Assembly (NCBI RefSeq): GCF_002995805.1
Contig: NZ_PVXL01000062.1
Span: 1-35,424 of the forward strand
DNA: 35,424 bases
Direction: 5' to 3'
From: Neomoorella stamsii
GTDB taxonomy: Bacteria; Bacillota; DSM-521; Neomoorellales; Neomoorellaceae
A program made the translations under genes and the position numbers. Shown here piece after piece: positions 20,404 through 27,987 of the stretch. The notes below the pieces were generated by a model. That model made no database searches and was not told the origin of the DNA. It saw only the letters and a program-made list of their open reading frames with translations. Within the stretch, counting starts at the first letter, position 1. Each line of letters starts with the position of its first letter.

Positions 20404-21819
20404 TTGCCATCCCTAAATCTCCAAAATGTTGACTGGCAGGGGGATGTCCACTGGTTCGACTTTGAAGATCTCTGCCTGCTCCTGGACGTTAATAGCGGCG
20501 CCGTCCATATAATCGACGCTCCCACCCGGGCTGTTCTGGCAGAACTGCGGGCCGGGGAAGAACATGGCACTTTAACCGAAGCCGACTGGCTGGCGCTCTT
20601 GCCCCGGTCTACCCGGGAGTGGGGTGCCGGCACAGTCCTGGAAGTCTGCCAGGAACTGGCGGCCAAACAGGCCGGGGGAACCCTCTTTACCGTCGATGAG
20701 GTGGGCCGGGCCTACCGGCCACCGGAGCCCAGCCTCCAGGCCCTCTGCCTCCACGTCGCCCATGACTGCAACATGCGTTGCCGTTACTGCTTTGCCGGCG
20801 GGGGCCCCTTTGGCGGCGAGCGTGGCTTAATGAGCCGGGAGACGGGATACCAGGCGCTGGACTTGCTGTTTAATGAATCCGGCAGCCGCCCCCGGGTAGA
20901 AATCGACTTCTTTGGCGGCGAGCCCCTGCTCAATTTCGGCGTCGTTCAGGAACTGGTGGCTTACGGCCGGGAAAGGGCGGCGGCTACCGGGAAAAAGATC
21001 AGCTTTACCCTGACCACCAATGGCCTGGGCTTGACGCCGGCCATCGAGGAATACCTCATTGAGAACCAGATCAGTGTCATTTTGAGCCTTGACGGTCGAC
21101 CGGAAGTCCATGATCTTAACCGGCGGACCGTCTCCGGCCAGGGCACTTATCATTTAGTTGTCCCCAGGGAGCAGCATTTTGTCGCTGCCCAGGGGCACCG
21201 TGACTACTGGGTGCGGGGGACCTACACCAGCCAGAACCTCGATTTTACCAAGGACATCTTGCATATGGTAGAATTAGGATTTCGTTACCTGTCCCTGGAA
21301 CCGGTGGTAGCCGCACCGGAGGCTGAATATGCTATTAAGGAGGAGGACCTGCCGCGTCTGGCCCGGGAATACCGCTACCTGGCCCGGGCCTACCTGGAGG
21401 CCAGGGCTAAAGGCAAGCCCTTTAACTTTTTCCATTTTAACATTGATGCGGCTGCCGGGCCCTGCCTCACCAAAAGGCTTACCGGTTGTGGTGCGGGCAC
21501 CAGTTACCTGGCGGTAACCCCCGGCGGCGACCTTTACCCCTGCCACCAGCTGGTGGGGAGAAGGGATTACTGCCTGGGCAACGTCCGGGAAGGGATCTTG
21601 CGCCCTGATTTACGGGAAGATTTTCGCCAGGCCTACGTTTACAACCAGCCGGCCTGCAGCCGCTGTTGGGCTCGTTTCTACTGCAGCGGTGGATGCCATG
21701 CGGCCAACCTGGCTGCTACCGGGAATTTGCGGCAACCAGCGCCTGTACCTTGCGCCATCCAGAAGATACGCCTGGAAGCGGCCATCTATGTCCAGGTCAA
21801 GGAAGTTGTTAAAGGCTGA
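20404..21819 (+). CDS. scfB: SCIFF peptide radical SAM maturase
   Basis: A 471-residue radical SAM/SPASM enzyme expected to install a Cys-Thr thioether in the SCIFF precursor. About 100 N-terminal residues probably form the peptide-recognition domain. The radical SAM cluster cysteines are C122, C126 and C129 (CNMRCRYC). The C-terminal SPASM region has GPCLTKRLTGCGAG, YPCHQL, YCLGNV, CSRCWARFYCSGGC and a final PCAIQ, enough Cys for two auxiliary 4Fe-4S clusters. GGAGGAG seven bases before TTG 20404 fixes the start; the frame is also open upstream through the repeat element. Unusually, the precursor is about 420 bases away behind a terminator. Confidence 0.93.
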   Translation: MPSLNLQNVDWQGDVHWFDFEDLCLLLDVNSGAVHIIDAPTRAVLAELRAGEEHGTLTEADWLALLPRSTREWGAGTVLEVCQELAAKQAGGTLFTVDEVGRAYRPPEPSLQALCLHVAHDCNMRCRYCFAGGGPFGGERGLMSRETGYQALDLLFNESGSRPRVEIDFFGGEPLLNFGVVQELVAYGRERAAATGKKISFTLTTNGLGLTPAIEEYLIENQISVILSLDGRPEVHDLNRRTVSGQGTYHLVVPREQHFVAAQGHRDYWVRGTYTSQNLDFTKDILHMVELGFRYLSLEPVVAAPEAEYAIKEEDLPRLAREYRYLARAYLEARAKGKPFNFFHFNIDAAAGPCLTKRLTGCGAGTSYLAVTPGGDLYPCHQLVGRRDYCLGNVREGILRPDLREDFRQAYVYNQPACSRCWARFYCSGGCHAANLAATGNLRQPAPVPCAIQKIRLEAAIYVQVKEVVKG

Positions 21820-21926
21820 TCTTACCCAGGCTTATTACGAAAGCTCTAGATAGGGTTAAAGAAAGGGCAAAAATTTTCTAAGCGGGGAGGATTCCTGCTA
21901 CTAAAGGTAGAATATAAATGGTAAAA

Positions 21927-21949
21927 GGCAGGAAAAAGTAAATCCTGCC
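21927..21949 (+). promoter_or_regulatory. Hairpin in leader of M23 peptidase gene
   Basis: GGCAGGA (21927-21933) and TCCTGCC (21943-21949) can pair around a nine-base A-rich loop, shortly before the GGGGGAGAGGAGG ribosome binding site. The 21820-21975 gap is otherwise A+T-rich and probably holds the promoter, which I could not place. Confidence 0.4.
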
Positions 21950-21975
21950 GTATAAAGGGGGAGAGGAGGAACGTC

Positions 21976-23403
21976 ATGCCGCCGCCAGGTAAGTTGCCCG
22001 ATGTGGCGGCCGCAGCAGGTCGTTTCTTAAAGAAATGGCCGGCACGGTGGAAAGAAACAGACGGCAGGAAGAAAAAAAAAGTTTGCTTACTAAGCGGTAT
22101 CCTGGCCGGGGGATTGCTGCTGCTGGCAGGATGGTACCAGTTTACCGCTCCCAACGCCTGGGCAGTAATAATTAACGGCCAGCAGGTGGCTGTAGTTACC
22201 AGCCGGGTTGATGTCAACCAGGTTATCCAGGATGTCCTCAAGGAACGCGCGGCAGGAAGTTACCAGGGATTACAGATCACCGACCAGGTTGACTATAAAA
22301 AAGTCCGGGTCAACCCGCGGGAAATCGTGGATAGCCAGCAATTGAAAAATATATTGCAAGGCACGCTACATTTCGTGGCGGCAGCGACGGTAATAACCAT
22401 TAACGGTCAACCAGAGCTTATCGTGCGGGATGATAGTATTGCGGAAGCGGTACTGGCCGAATTAAAACAAGCCTACCTACCGCCTCCGGGGAACGGGGAG
22501 ATCCAGGAGGTCAGGTTTCTGGAGCAGGTAGCCTATGAGCACCGGCCGGCCCGGCCAGAAGAAATTTTAAGCCCGGAGGCAGCCCTGGCCAGGCTCAAGG
22601 GAACTTCTACTGCAAGCCAGGAGTATATTGTTAAAGAAGGCGATTCCCTGTGGACCATCGCCCGGGAACACGGCTTGCTGGTCGACGATATTAGAGCAGC
22701 CAATCCAGAACTCAAGGGCGAACGCCTGGATATTGGCCAGCGGTTGCGACTCACGACAGAGAAGCCCCTTCTCCAGGTAATGGTCGTCTATAGACAGGAA
22801 GTGAAAGAGCCTGTTCCCTATGAAGTGAAAGTAGAAACGAATACCGACCTCTTACGAGGCCAGGAAAGGGTAAAACAGGCGGGGTCAGAGGGCGAACGGC
22901 TGGTTACCTACCAGGTAGTGACCAAAAATGGCGTCCAGGTTGAGAAAAAAGTTATCCAGCAGCAGGTACTGAAAGAACCTGTCACTAAAATAGTGGAACG
23001 GGGTACGCGGGTAGTCCTAGCTTCCCGCGGTGGTTCCGGCCGCCTGGCCTGGCCCATCCGCGGCTCTATTACTTCCCCCTATGGTTATCGCGGCCGGGAG
23101 TTCCACACGGGCATGGATATTGATGGTTACGTCGGGCAGCCGGTAGGGGCCGCTGAGGCCGGGACGGTAACCTTTGCCGGTTACGACGGCGGCTACGGCC
23201 GGATGATTGCTATTGACCACGGCGGTGGCCTGGTCACCCGGTATGCCCACTTATCGGGATTTAACGTCCGCTTGGGCCAGCGGGTGAGCCGGGGACAGGT
23301 TATCGGTTATGTAGGTGTTAGCGGCCGTACCACCGGATCCCACCTCCACTTTGAAGTCCTGGTCAATGGCAGTTTCCGTAACCCGTATGGATTTTTAAAC
23401 TAG
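21976..23403 (+). CDS. LysM/G5/M23 peptidoglycan endopeptidase
   Basis: A 475-residue envelope protein. One membrane anchor lies near residues 36-55. A poorly conserved region follows, then a LysM peptidoglycan-binding domain (216-259, EYIVKEGDSLWTIAREHGL), a G5 domain (about 264-345) and a C-terminal M23 metallopeptidase. The zinc-site residues are present: H377 and D381 (FHTGMDI) and H456-x-H458 (SHLHFE). It probably cuts peptidoglycan cross-bridges or stems during growth, division or sporulation. GGGGGAGAGGAGG precedes the ATG. It is a single gene with its own terminator. Confidence 0.93.
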   Translation: MPPPGKLPDVAAAAGRFLKKWPARWKETDGRKKKKVCLLSGILAGGLLLLAGWYQFTAPNAWAVIINGQQVAVVTSRVDVNQVIQDVLKERAAGSYQGLQITDQVDYKKVRVNPREIVDSQQLKNILQGTLHFVAAATVITINGQPELIVRDDSIAEAVLAELKQAYLPPPGNGEIQEVRFLEQVAYEHRPARPEEILSPEAALARLKGTSTASQEYIVKEGDSLWTIAREHGLLVDDIRAANPELKGERLDIGQRLRLTTEKPLLQVMVVYRQEVKEPVPYEVKVETNTDLLRGQERVKQAGSEGERLVTYQVVTKNGVQVEKKVIQQQVLKEPVTKIVERGTRVVLASRGGSGRLAWPIRGSITSPYGYRGREFHTGMDIDGYVGQPVGAAEAGTVTFAGYDGGYGRMIAIDHGGGLVTRYAHLSGFNVRLGQRVSRGQVIGYVGVSGRTTGSHLHFEVLVNGSFRNPYGFLN

Positions 23404-23415
23404 ATTTTTATTACC

Positions 23416-23445
23416 ATCCCTGTGGACAAGTCCCAGGGATTTTTT
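23416..23445 (+). terminator. Intrinsic terminator after M23 peptidase gene
   Basis: ATCCCTG (23416-23422) pairs with CAGGGAT (23434-23440). A further GGA/TCC inside closes a CAAG loop, with one bulged base. A run of T follows. Confidence 0.85.
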
Positions 23446-23455
23446 CTTGCCGCTC

Positions 23456-23484
23456 TTGCCTGGACTATAGTGGGAGCGTATAAT
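23456..23484 (+). promoter_or_regulatory. Promoter for small ORF and trxB
   Basis: TTGCCT (23456-23461), a 17-base spacer and a perfect TATAAT (23479-23484). Transcription would start near 23491, placing the small ORF at 23516 and then trxB on one message. Confidence 0.75.
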
Positions 23485-23515
23485 AACTATAGTTTAAACA
23501 TAGAAAGGAGGCATG

Positions 23516-23596
23516 ATGGACTTTAAGGGGGTGCATAATATAGCCATAGTCCCGGGAGCCCTGCCTAAGAGCGGGCGATCCGTAAGCCATTACTAA
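23516..23596 (+). CDS. Small ORF of 26 codons in trxB leader
   Basis: It encodes MDFKGVHNIAIVPGALPKSG followed by RSVSHY. AAAGGAGG (23504-23511) lies four bases before this ATG; another in-frame ATG at 23513 is too close. It sits about 25 bases after the predicted transcript start and 42 bases before trxB. It may be a leader peptide or a small protein. I recognise no family, and coding status is unproven. Confidence 0.4.
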   Translation: MDFKGVHNIAIVPGALPKSGRSVSHY

Positions 23597-23638
23597 GACT
23601 TGAGGCGATATGTTACTTTGCAAAGGAGGTAGAGCAAG

Positions 23639-24553
23639 ATGCCCCATGATTTGTTAATTATCGGTGGGGGGCCGGCCGGGCTGACGGCGGCTCTTTACGG
23701 CGCCCGGGGCGGGCTGGATACCGTGGTGCTGGAGATGGGTGCTCCTGGTGGTCAGGCCGGCCAGACGGACAGGATTGAAAATTATCCTGGCTTCCCCGAA
23801 GGCATTAACGGTATGGAACTCGCCATGAAGTTTGCCGAACAGGCCCAGCGTTTCGGTGCCAGGATAGAGATGACTACAGTCCAGAGAGTGGAGCTTAACG
23901 GGGAAATTAAAAAAGCCTTCACCGGGAGCGGCGAGTTTACGGCCAGGGCAGTAATCATCGCCAGCGGTGCTCACCCGCGGCCCCTGGGAGTACCGGGGGA
24001 AGAGGAGTTTCGCGGCCGGGGCGTTTCCTACTGCGCCACCTGCGACGGCGCTTTCTTCCGGGACAAAAAGGTCGCTGTAGTTGGCGGGGGTGACTCGGCA
24101 GTGGAAGAAGCTCTCTTTCTGACCCGTTTTGCCAGCCAGGTGACCATTATCCACCGCCGTGACGCCTTAAGGGCAACGAAAGTCCTCCAGGAACGGGCCC
24201 GGGATAACCCCAAGATTTCCTTCCATTGGAATACAGTTGTAACCAGGATCATGGGACGGGAAAAGGTCAGCAGCCTGGAGTTAAAAGATGTAAAAAGCGG
24301 TGCCACCAGGGAAGAAGCCTTCGACGGTGTCTTTATCTTTATCGGCCTGGAGCCCAACACAGGTTTCCTGAAAGGGGCACTGACCCTGGATTCCCAGGGG
24401 TATATTGTTACCCGCGAAAATCTGGCCACGTCCATCCCCGGTGTTTTTGCTGCTGGCGACGTCCGGGCCAAGGATTTCCGCCAGGTGAGTACGGCTGTAG
24501 GTGACGGGGCAGTGGCGGCCATGGCGGCCGAACGCTACCTAGCCGGCCTGTAA
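23639..24553 (+). CDS. trxB: Thioredoxin reductase (NADPH-type)
   Basis: A 304-residue flavoprotein. The FAD-binding GGGPAG lies near the N-terminus. The redox-active C132-A-T-C135 (YCATCDG) and the NADPH-domain motifs GGGDSAVEEA and HRRDALRA follow. The C-terminal FAD motif GVFAAGDVR is present. The HRRDxxRA motif favours NADPH use over ferredoxin. It reduces thioredoxin in the cytosol. AAAGGAGG precedes the ATG. No thioredoxin gene is adjacent. Confidence 0.95.
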   Translation: MPHDLLIIGGGPAGLTAALYGARGGLDTVVLEMGAPGGQAGQTDRIENYPGFPEGINGMELAMKFAEQAQRFGARIEMTTVQRVELNGEIKKAFTGSGEFTARAVIIASGAHPRPLGVPGEEEFRGRGVSYCATCDGAFFRDKKVAVVGGGDSAVEEALFLTRFASQVTIIHRRDALRATKVLQERARDNPKISFHWNTVVTRIMGREKVSSLELKDVKSGATREEAFDGVFIFIGLEPNTGFLKGALTLDSQGYIVTRENLATSIPGVFAAGDVRAKDFRQVSTAVGDGAVAAMAAERYLAGL

Positions 24554-24592
24554 AGGGAAAAGACTGGGGCCAGCGGTTTTAATGGGTTTAAT

Positions 24593-24622
24593 TTGACAGT
24601 TTATCCCCCCAGGGTCTATAAT
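24593..24622 (+). promoter_or_regulatory. Promoter for copper-chaperone-like gene
   Basis: A perfect TTGACA (24593-24598), an 18-base spacer and a perfect TATAAT (24617-24622). Such a strong promoter before a metal-trafficking gene suggests control by a repressor, and an operator-like palindrome lies just downstream. Confidence 0.85.
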
Positions 24623-24629
24623 ACCTTTA

Positions 24630-24644
24630 TACCCATATAGGGTA
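24630..24644 (+). promoter_or_regulatory. Putative CsoR-type operator
   Basis: TACCC-ATATA-GGGTA is an inverted repeat covering the expected transcription start. It resembles the TACCC/GGGTA arms of CsoR-family copper-sensor operators. A second CCCC/GGGT-rich half lies in the promoter spacer. No CsoR gene is in the window, so the link is inferred from site pattern and downstream gene. Confidence 0.5.
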
Positions 24645-24662
24645 GGAAGGAGGGGTGAAACA

Positions 24663-24869
24663 ATGGCTGAAGCCACCCTGCAGGTTGAAGGGATGACCTG
24701 TAATCACTGTAAAATGAGCGTGGAAAAGGCCCTGAGGGGCCTGGAAGGCATCACGGCAGTAGCAGTCGACCTGGCGGCTAAAACGGCCCGCGTTACTTAT
24801 GATCCTGCTAAGGTAAACCTGGAAGCTATGAAAAAGGCTGTAATTGAGGCTGGTTATGAAGTAAAGTAA
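24663..24869 (+). CDS. copZ: Heavy-metal-associated domain protein, copper chaperone-like
   Basis: A 68-residue single HMA domain (ferredoxin-like fold) with the metal-binding motif GMTCNHC, Cys at 13 and 16. CopZ-type proteins bind Cu(I) in the cytosol and pass it to a CopA exporter. AGGAAGGAGGGG precedes the ATG. It stands alone with its own promoter and terminator; no copA is adjacent. Another soft metal is possible, so the symbol is by family similarity. Confidence 0.85.
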   Translation: MAEATLQVEGMTCNHCKMSVEKALRGLEGITAVAVDLAAKTARVTYDPAKVNLEAMKKAVIEAGYEVK

Positions 24870-24926
24870 ACTTTCACCAGACCGGCCCGGCAATTTCCAG
24901 TAGACACCAAAAAGCGAACTACTTTT

Positions 24927-24958
24927 AAATCCGGAGCTAAGCTAGCTCCGGATTTTTT
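24927..24958 (+). terminator. Intrinsic terminator after copZ
   Basis: A 13-base perfect stem, AAATCCGGAGCTA (24927-24939) and TAGCTCCGGATTT (24943-24955), with an AGC loop and a T-run. One of the strongest terminators in the window. Confidence 0.93.
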
Positions 24959-25035
24959 ACACTCATTACCAGTGAAGCTGCCACCAGGAATATAGTATAA
25001 TCCAGACGGAGGAGCCCCTGGGGGAGGGGAGAAAC

Positions 25036-25908
25036 ATGTTCCAACACTGGTGGCAGGCAATCATTGCCATCTGCCTGGCTATGCTGGTAGTTACGGGAGT
25101 TATCCTGGCCCGTACTACGGCATTACCGCGTACCCTGAGCTACAACCTGGTCCGCCAGGTAGTGACGGGACATACCGCCTGGCAGACCCGCAACTGGCTG
25201 GAGATAGATAGCACCCATTTCCGCCTCCGCTACCGGCCGGAGGATGCAGCCATAGCCCCCCTGGTCCTGGCAACTGCCGAGGAGGCTTACGGGCCGGCGG
25301 GCGCCATGTTACAATACGAACCACAGGGTAAAACTTTAATTATCCTTTACCCGGACCGGGAGAGTCTCGCGCGCCAGTTTGGCTGGGCGGCCAGCGAAAG
25401 TGCCATGGGGGTTTACTGGGGCGGGGTTATTCGCATCCTTTCGCCCTATGACTGGGTGGCCAGTCAGGACCAGGAAGAGATTGCCGGCATTTTTGCCGCC
25501 TCGGGACCCATGGCCCATGAATTGACCCACCTTTTGGTTGACGAGAAGGCCCGTGGTAATTACCCGCGCTGGCTGACGGAAGGTATTGCCCAGTATGTGG
25601 AAAAGGAACTTACTGGCTTTACCATGCCGGGTTCGCCGGGCGCTACCGGCTGGTATCCCTTAAAGGCTATGGATTACGGTTTTGATAGCCTGCCTGACCA
25701 GGCCCTGACTTACCGCCAGTCGTTTTTAATGGTTGAATACCTGGTAGAACGCTGGGGCTTACCGGCCCTGCACCAGGTCCTGGAACGCCTCGGCCAGGGA
25801 GCCACCCTGGACCGGGCTTTCCAGGAAGTCCTGGGTACCAGTAGCGCTGGCTTTGAGGGTGCCTTTGCCAGGGAAATTCCCGTAAGCAAGTTTTCACAAA
25901 GCCTTTAA
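25036..25908 (+). CDS. Peptidase MA-family metallopeptidase, membrane-anchored
   Basis: A 290-residue protein with an N-terminal hydrophobic anchor (about residues 7-26) and an extracellular gluzincin-like domain. The zinc motif H161-E162-L-T-H165 is followed by a probable third ligand, E182, in WLTEGIAQYVE. It matches uncharacterised MA-like peptidases common in Firmicutes; the substrate is unknown. A TATAAT at 24996-25001 may be its -10 box. GGGGAGGGGAG precedes the ATG. C-terminal residues are helical. Confidence 0.8.
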   Translation: MFQHWWQAIIAICLAMLVVTGVILARTTALPRTLSYNLVRQVVTGHTAWQTRNWLEIDSTHFRLRYRPEDAAIAPLVLATAEEAYGPAGAMLQYEPQGKTLIILYPDRESLARQFGWAASESAMGVYWGGVIRILSPYDWVASQDQEEIAGIFAASGPMAHELTHLLVDEKARGNYPRWLTEGIAQYVEKELTGFTMPGSPGATGWYPLKAMDYGFDSLPDQALTYRQSFLMVEYLVERWGLPALHQVLERLGQGATLDRAFQEVLGTSSAGFEGAFAREIPVSKFSQSL

Positions 25909-25957
25909 CTTTCCTTCACAAAAATATCACATCTCCGGGTTATATTAAAACCATGGG

Positions 25958-25976
25958 AATACCTTATAAGGGTATT
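25958..25976 (+). promoter_or_regulatory. Small hairpin before 21-residue ORF
   Basis: AATACC (25958-25963) and GGTATT (25971-25976) form a short stem around TTATAAG, ahead of the ATGGAGGTG ribosome binding site of the small ORF. It could be a leader stem or a protein-binding palindrome. Confidence 0.35.
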
Positions 25977-25999
25977 TGCCAAAATGGAGGTGTGATTAC

Positions 26000-26065
26000 A
26001 TGCTCAGGCTCAAGAGGTACTTCTTGCGCCCGGTGGCCCACTGCTCCGGCGGTCACAGTAGGTAG
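26000..26065 (+). CDS. Small ORF encoding a 21-residue basic Cys/His peptide
   Basis: The peptide runs MLRLKRYFLRPV then AHCSGGHSR. GGAGGTG lies nine to ten bases before the ATG. It has a basic, partly hydrophobic N-terminus and a His-Cys-Ser-Gly-Gly-His end that could bind metal or be modified. The 306-base gap between the MA peptidase and HtrA contains only this ORF and a strong terminator 55 bases downstream. I cannot name its family. Confidence 0.45.
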   Translation: MLRLKRYFLRPVAHCSGGHSR

Positions 26066-26119
26066 TCCCGGGCATGACGTTAAACTGCCCAACCATCCTC
26101 CCTTATAGCTTTTTTCCTT

Positions 26120-26152
26120 AGCTCCTGGAATGGCTTCCGGGGGCTTTTTTTA
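26120..26152 (+). terminator. Intrinsic terminator between small ORF and htrA
   Basis: AGCTCCTGGAA (26120-26130) and TTCCGGGGGCT (26135-26145) pair over 11 positions (two G-U) around TGGC, followed by seven T. It ends the transcript carrying the 21-residue ORF and isolates the htrA gene. Confidence 0.9.
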
Positions 26153-26214
26153 CTTTTATATTATAAAGAAGGGGAGAGCAGGCAATATTAGAACTGAAAG
26201 AGGAGGGCATATTT

Positions 26215-27354
26215 TTGCGTTATCTTTCTTCCAGCAGCTTTAAGTACATGCGGGTCCTGGCAGTAGTCCTGCTATTTTTTCTCAGTGCGGTCCTCGGTGC
26301 CGGGACGGCCATTGTTATGGCCCCGCGCCTGGTGCAGCGGCCCCTGGCGCCGGCACCTGGACCTCCGGCCCAGTTAACCCCACCGGCAGGACAACCGGTC
26401 CAGTTTACGGCCAGTTCACCGGTAGTTACCATTGCCAGGCAGGTGGGCCCGACCGTCGTCGGGGTGGCGGCCTTGACGGGCCGTAGTTTTACCGGTGATG
26501 CCGGGGTAAAACAGGGTTCCGGCGTTATTTTTGACGGTACCAACGGCTATATTGTTACCAATAACCACGTCATTGCCGGCGCCGAGCGGGTCACCGTCAG
26601 CCTCGACCACGACCAGGTTTACCCGGCCACATTGGTGGGAGCCGACGAGCGCAGCGACCTGGCAGTTCTGCAGATCAAGGGAACCAATTTGCCCCAGGCC
26701 CGCCTGGGGGATTCGGGCACTGTACAGGTAGGGGAGACGGTAGTGGCCATTGGTAACCCCCTGGGCCGGGAGTTTGCCCGTTCGGTAACGGTGGGGGTCA
26801 TCAGTGCCCTGAACCGGGAAGTGACCGTGCCCGGGCCCCGGGGTGTAGAGATTACCCTCCGGACTCTCCAGACCGACGCTCCCATTAACCCCGGGAACAG
26901 CGGCGGTGCCCTGGTAAATTTAAGGGGGGAAGTTATCGGCATCAACAGCGTTAAAATAGCCGCCAGCGGGGTGGAGGGCATGGGTTTTGCCATACCCATC
27001 AACGACGCCCGGCCTATTATCGACCAGATTCTGACCCGGGGTTATGTTACCCATCCCTTCCTGGGGATTTATAACCTCAGGGAGATTACCCCGGAAATGG
27101 CCCGGTGGTATAATATACCGGAGGGGGTTTATATCGGCGGCATCTTTAATGATGGCCCGGCGGCTAAGGCCAGGTTGCAGGTGGGCGATGTCATTATCGC
27201 CGTAGACAGCAATAAGGTGGCGAGTTACGCCGACATCCAGCGCTTGATTAATAAAAAATCGCCGGGGGATAAAGTAACTTTAACTGTTGTCCGCCTGGCA
27301 AGCAAAAAGCAACTTAATTTTACGGTAACCCTGGGTGAAATGCCGTCGAAATAA
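26215..27354 (+). CDS. htrA: HtrA/DegP-type serine protease with PDZ domain
   Basis: A 379-residue, membrane-anchored S1C protease. One N-terminal transmembrane segment (about residues 12-32) leads to a Pro-rich linker and a trypsin-like domain. The catalytic triad is H118 (TNNHVIAG), D148 (RSDLAVL) and S229 (GNSGGAL). A PDZ domain occupies about residues 275-370. It degrades or refolds misfolded exported proteins. The start is TTG, 7 bases after GAGGAGGG. The rlmH gene follows 6 bases later, so they are probably cotranscribed. Confidence 0.94.
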   Translation: MRYLSSSSFKYMRVLAVVLLFFLSAVLGAGTAIVMAPRLVQRPLAPAPGPPAQLTPPAGQPVQFTASSPVVTIARQVGPTVVGVAALTGRSFTGDAGVKQGSGVIFDGTNGYIVTNNHVIAGAERVTVSLDHDQVYPATLVGADERSDLAVLQIKGTNLPQARLGDSGTVQVGETVVAIGNPLGREFARSVTVGVISALNREVTVPGPRGVEITLRTLQTDAPINPGNSGGALVNLRGEVIGINSVKIAASGVEGMGFAIPINDARPIIDQILTRGYVTHPFLGIYNLREITPEMARWYNIPEGVYIGGIFNDGPAAKARLQVGDVIIAVDSNKVASYADIQRLINKKSPGDKVTLTVVRLASKKQLNFTVTLGEMPSK

Positions 27355-27360
27355 GGAAGC

Positions 27361-27843
27361 ATGCAGCATATTGACATTATAGTCGTTGGTCGTGTCCGGG
27401 AGCAATATTTAAGTGCCGGGATAAATGAATACTTAAAGCGCCTGCAGCCCTATGCCAGGGTGCGTATCCTGGAGGGGCCGGAAGAAAAGGTCCCGGATCA
27501 TTTGTCCCCGGCCCGGGTCGAGCAGGTCCTGGCCGCTGAAGGAGCAGGGCTGAAGCGTCTCTTGCGGCCTGGCGCTTATACCATCGCCCTGGACCGGGAG
27601 GGCGTGATGCTGTCTTCGGAAGAGCTGGCCACGTGGCTGGCTGATCTAGCCCTGGCCGGGCGCAATGACCTGGCCTTTGTCATTGGCGGTACCCTGGGCC
27701 TGGCTAGAGATCTCCTGGAGCTTGCTGACTTGCGCCTCTCCTTTTCCCGCTTTACCTTTCCCCACCAGCTCATGCGCTTAATCCTCCTCGAACAGCTCTA
27801 CCGGGCTTATAAAATCCAGCGTGGAGAAACCTACCACCGTTAA
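27361..27843 (+). CDS. rlmH: 23S rRNA (pseudouridine1915-N3)-methyltransferase RlmH
   Basis: A 160-residue SPOUT-class methyltransferase. It methylates N3 of pseudouridine 1915 in helix 69 of 23S rRNA. The trefoil-knot SAM site appears as FVIGGTLGLARDLL, and the C-terminal LRLSFSRFTFPHQLMRLILLEQLYRAYKI ends in GETYHR, the family signature. It follows htrA by 6 bases. Confidence 0.97.
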   Translation: MQHIDIIVVGRVREQYLSAGINEYLKRLQPYARVRILEGPEEKVPDHLSPARVEQVLAAEGAGLKRLLRPGAYTIALDREGVMLSSEELATWLADLALAGRNDLAFVIGGTLGLARDLLELADLRLSFSRFTFPHQLMRLILLEQLYRAYKIQRGETYHR

Positions 27844-27987
27844 GCAGCCCTCCTTCCTCAGCCCTTGTCTTTTCTTGCTCCTTACAATAGAATTTATAGA
27901 GGCTAAATATAAGGCCGGGCTATTCGGAGGGTACCCTGCCCTGGGAACGAAGCTGTAAGAAGGTTTTTTGAGGAGGAGATTAAGACC

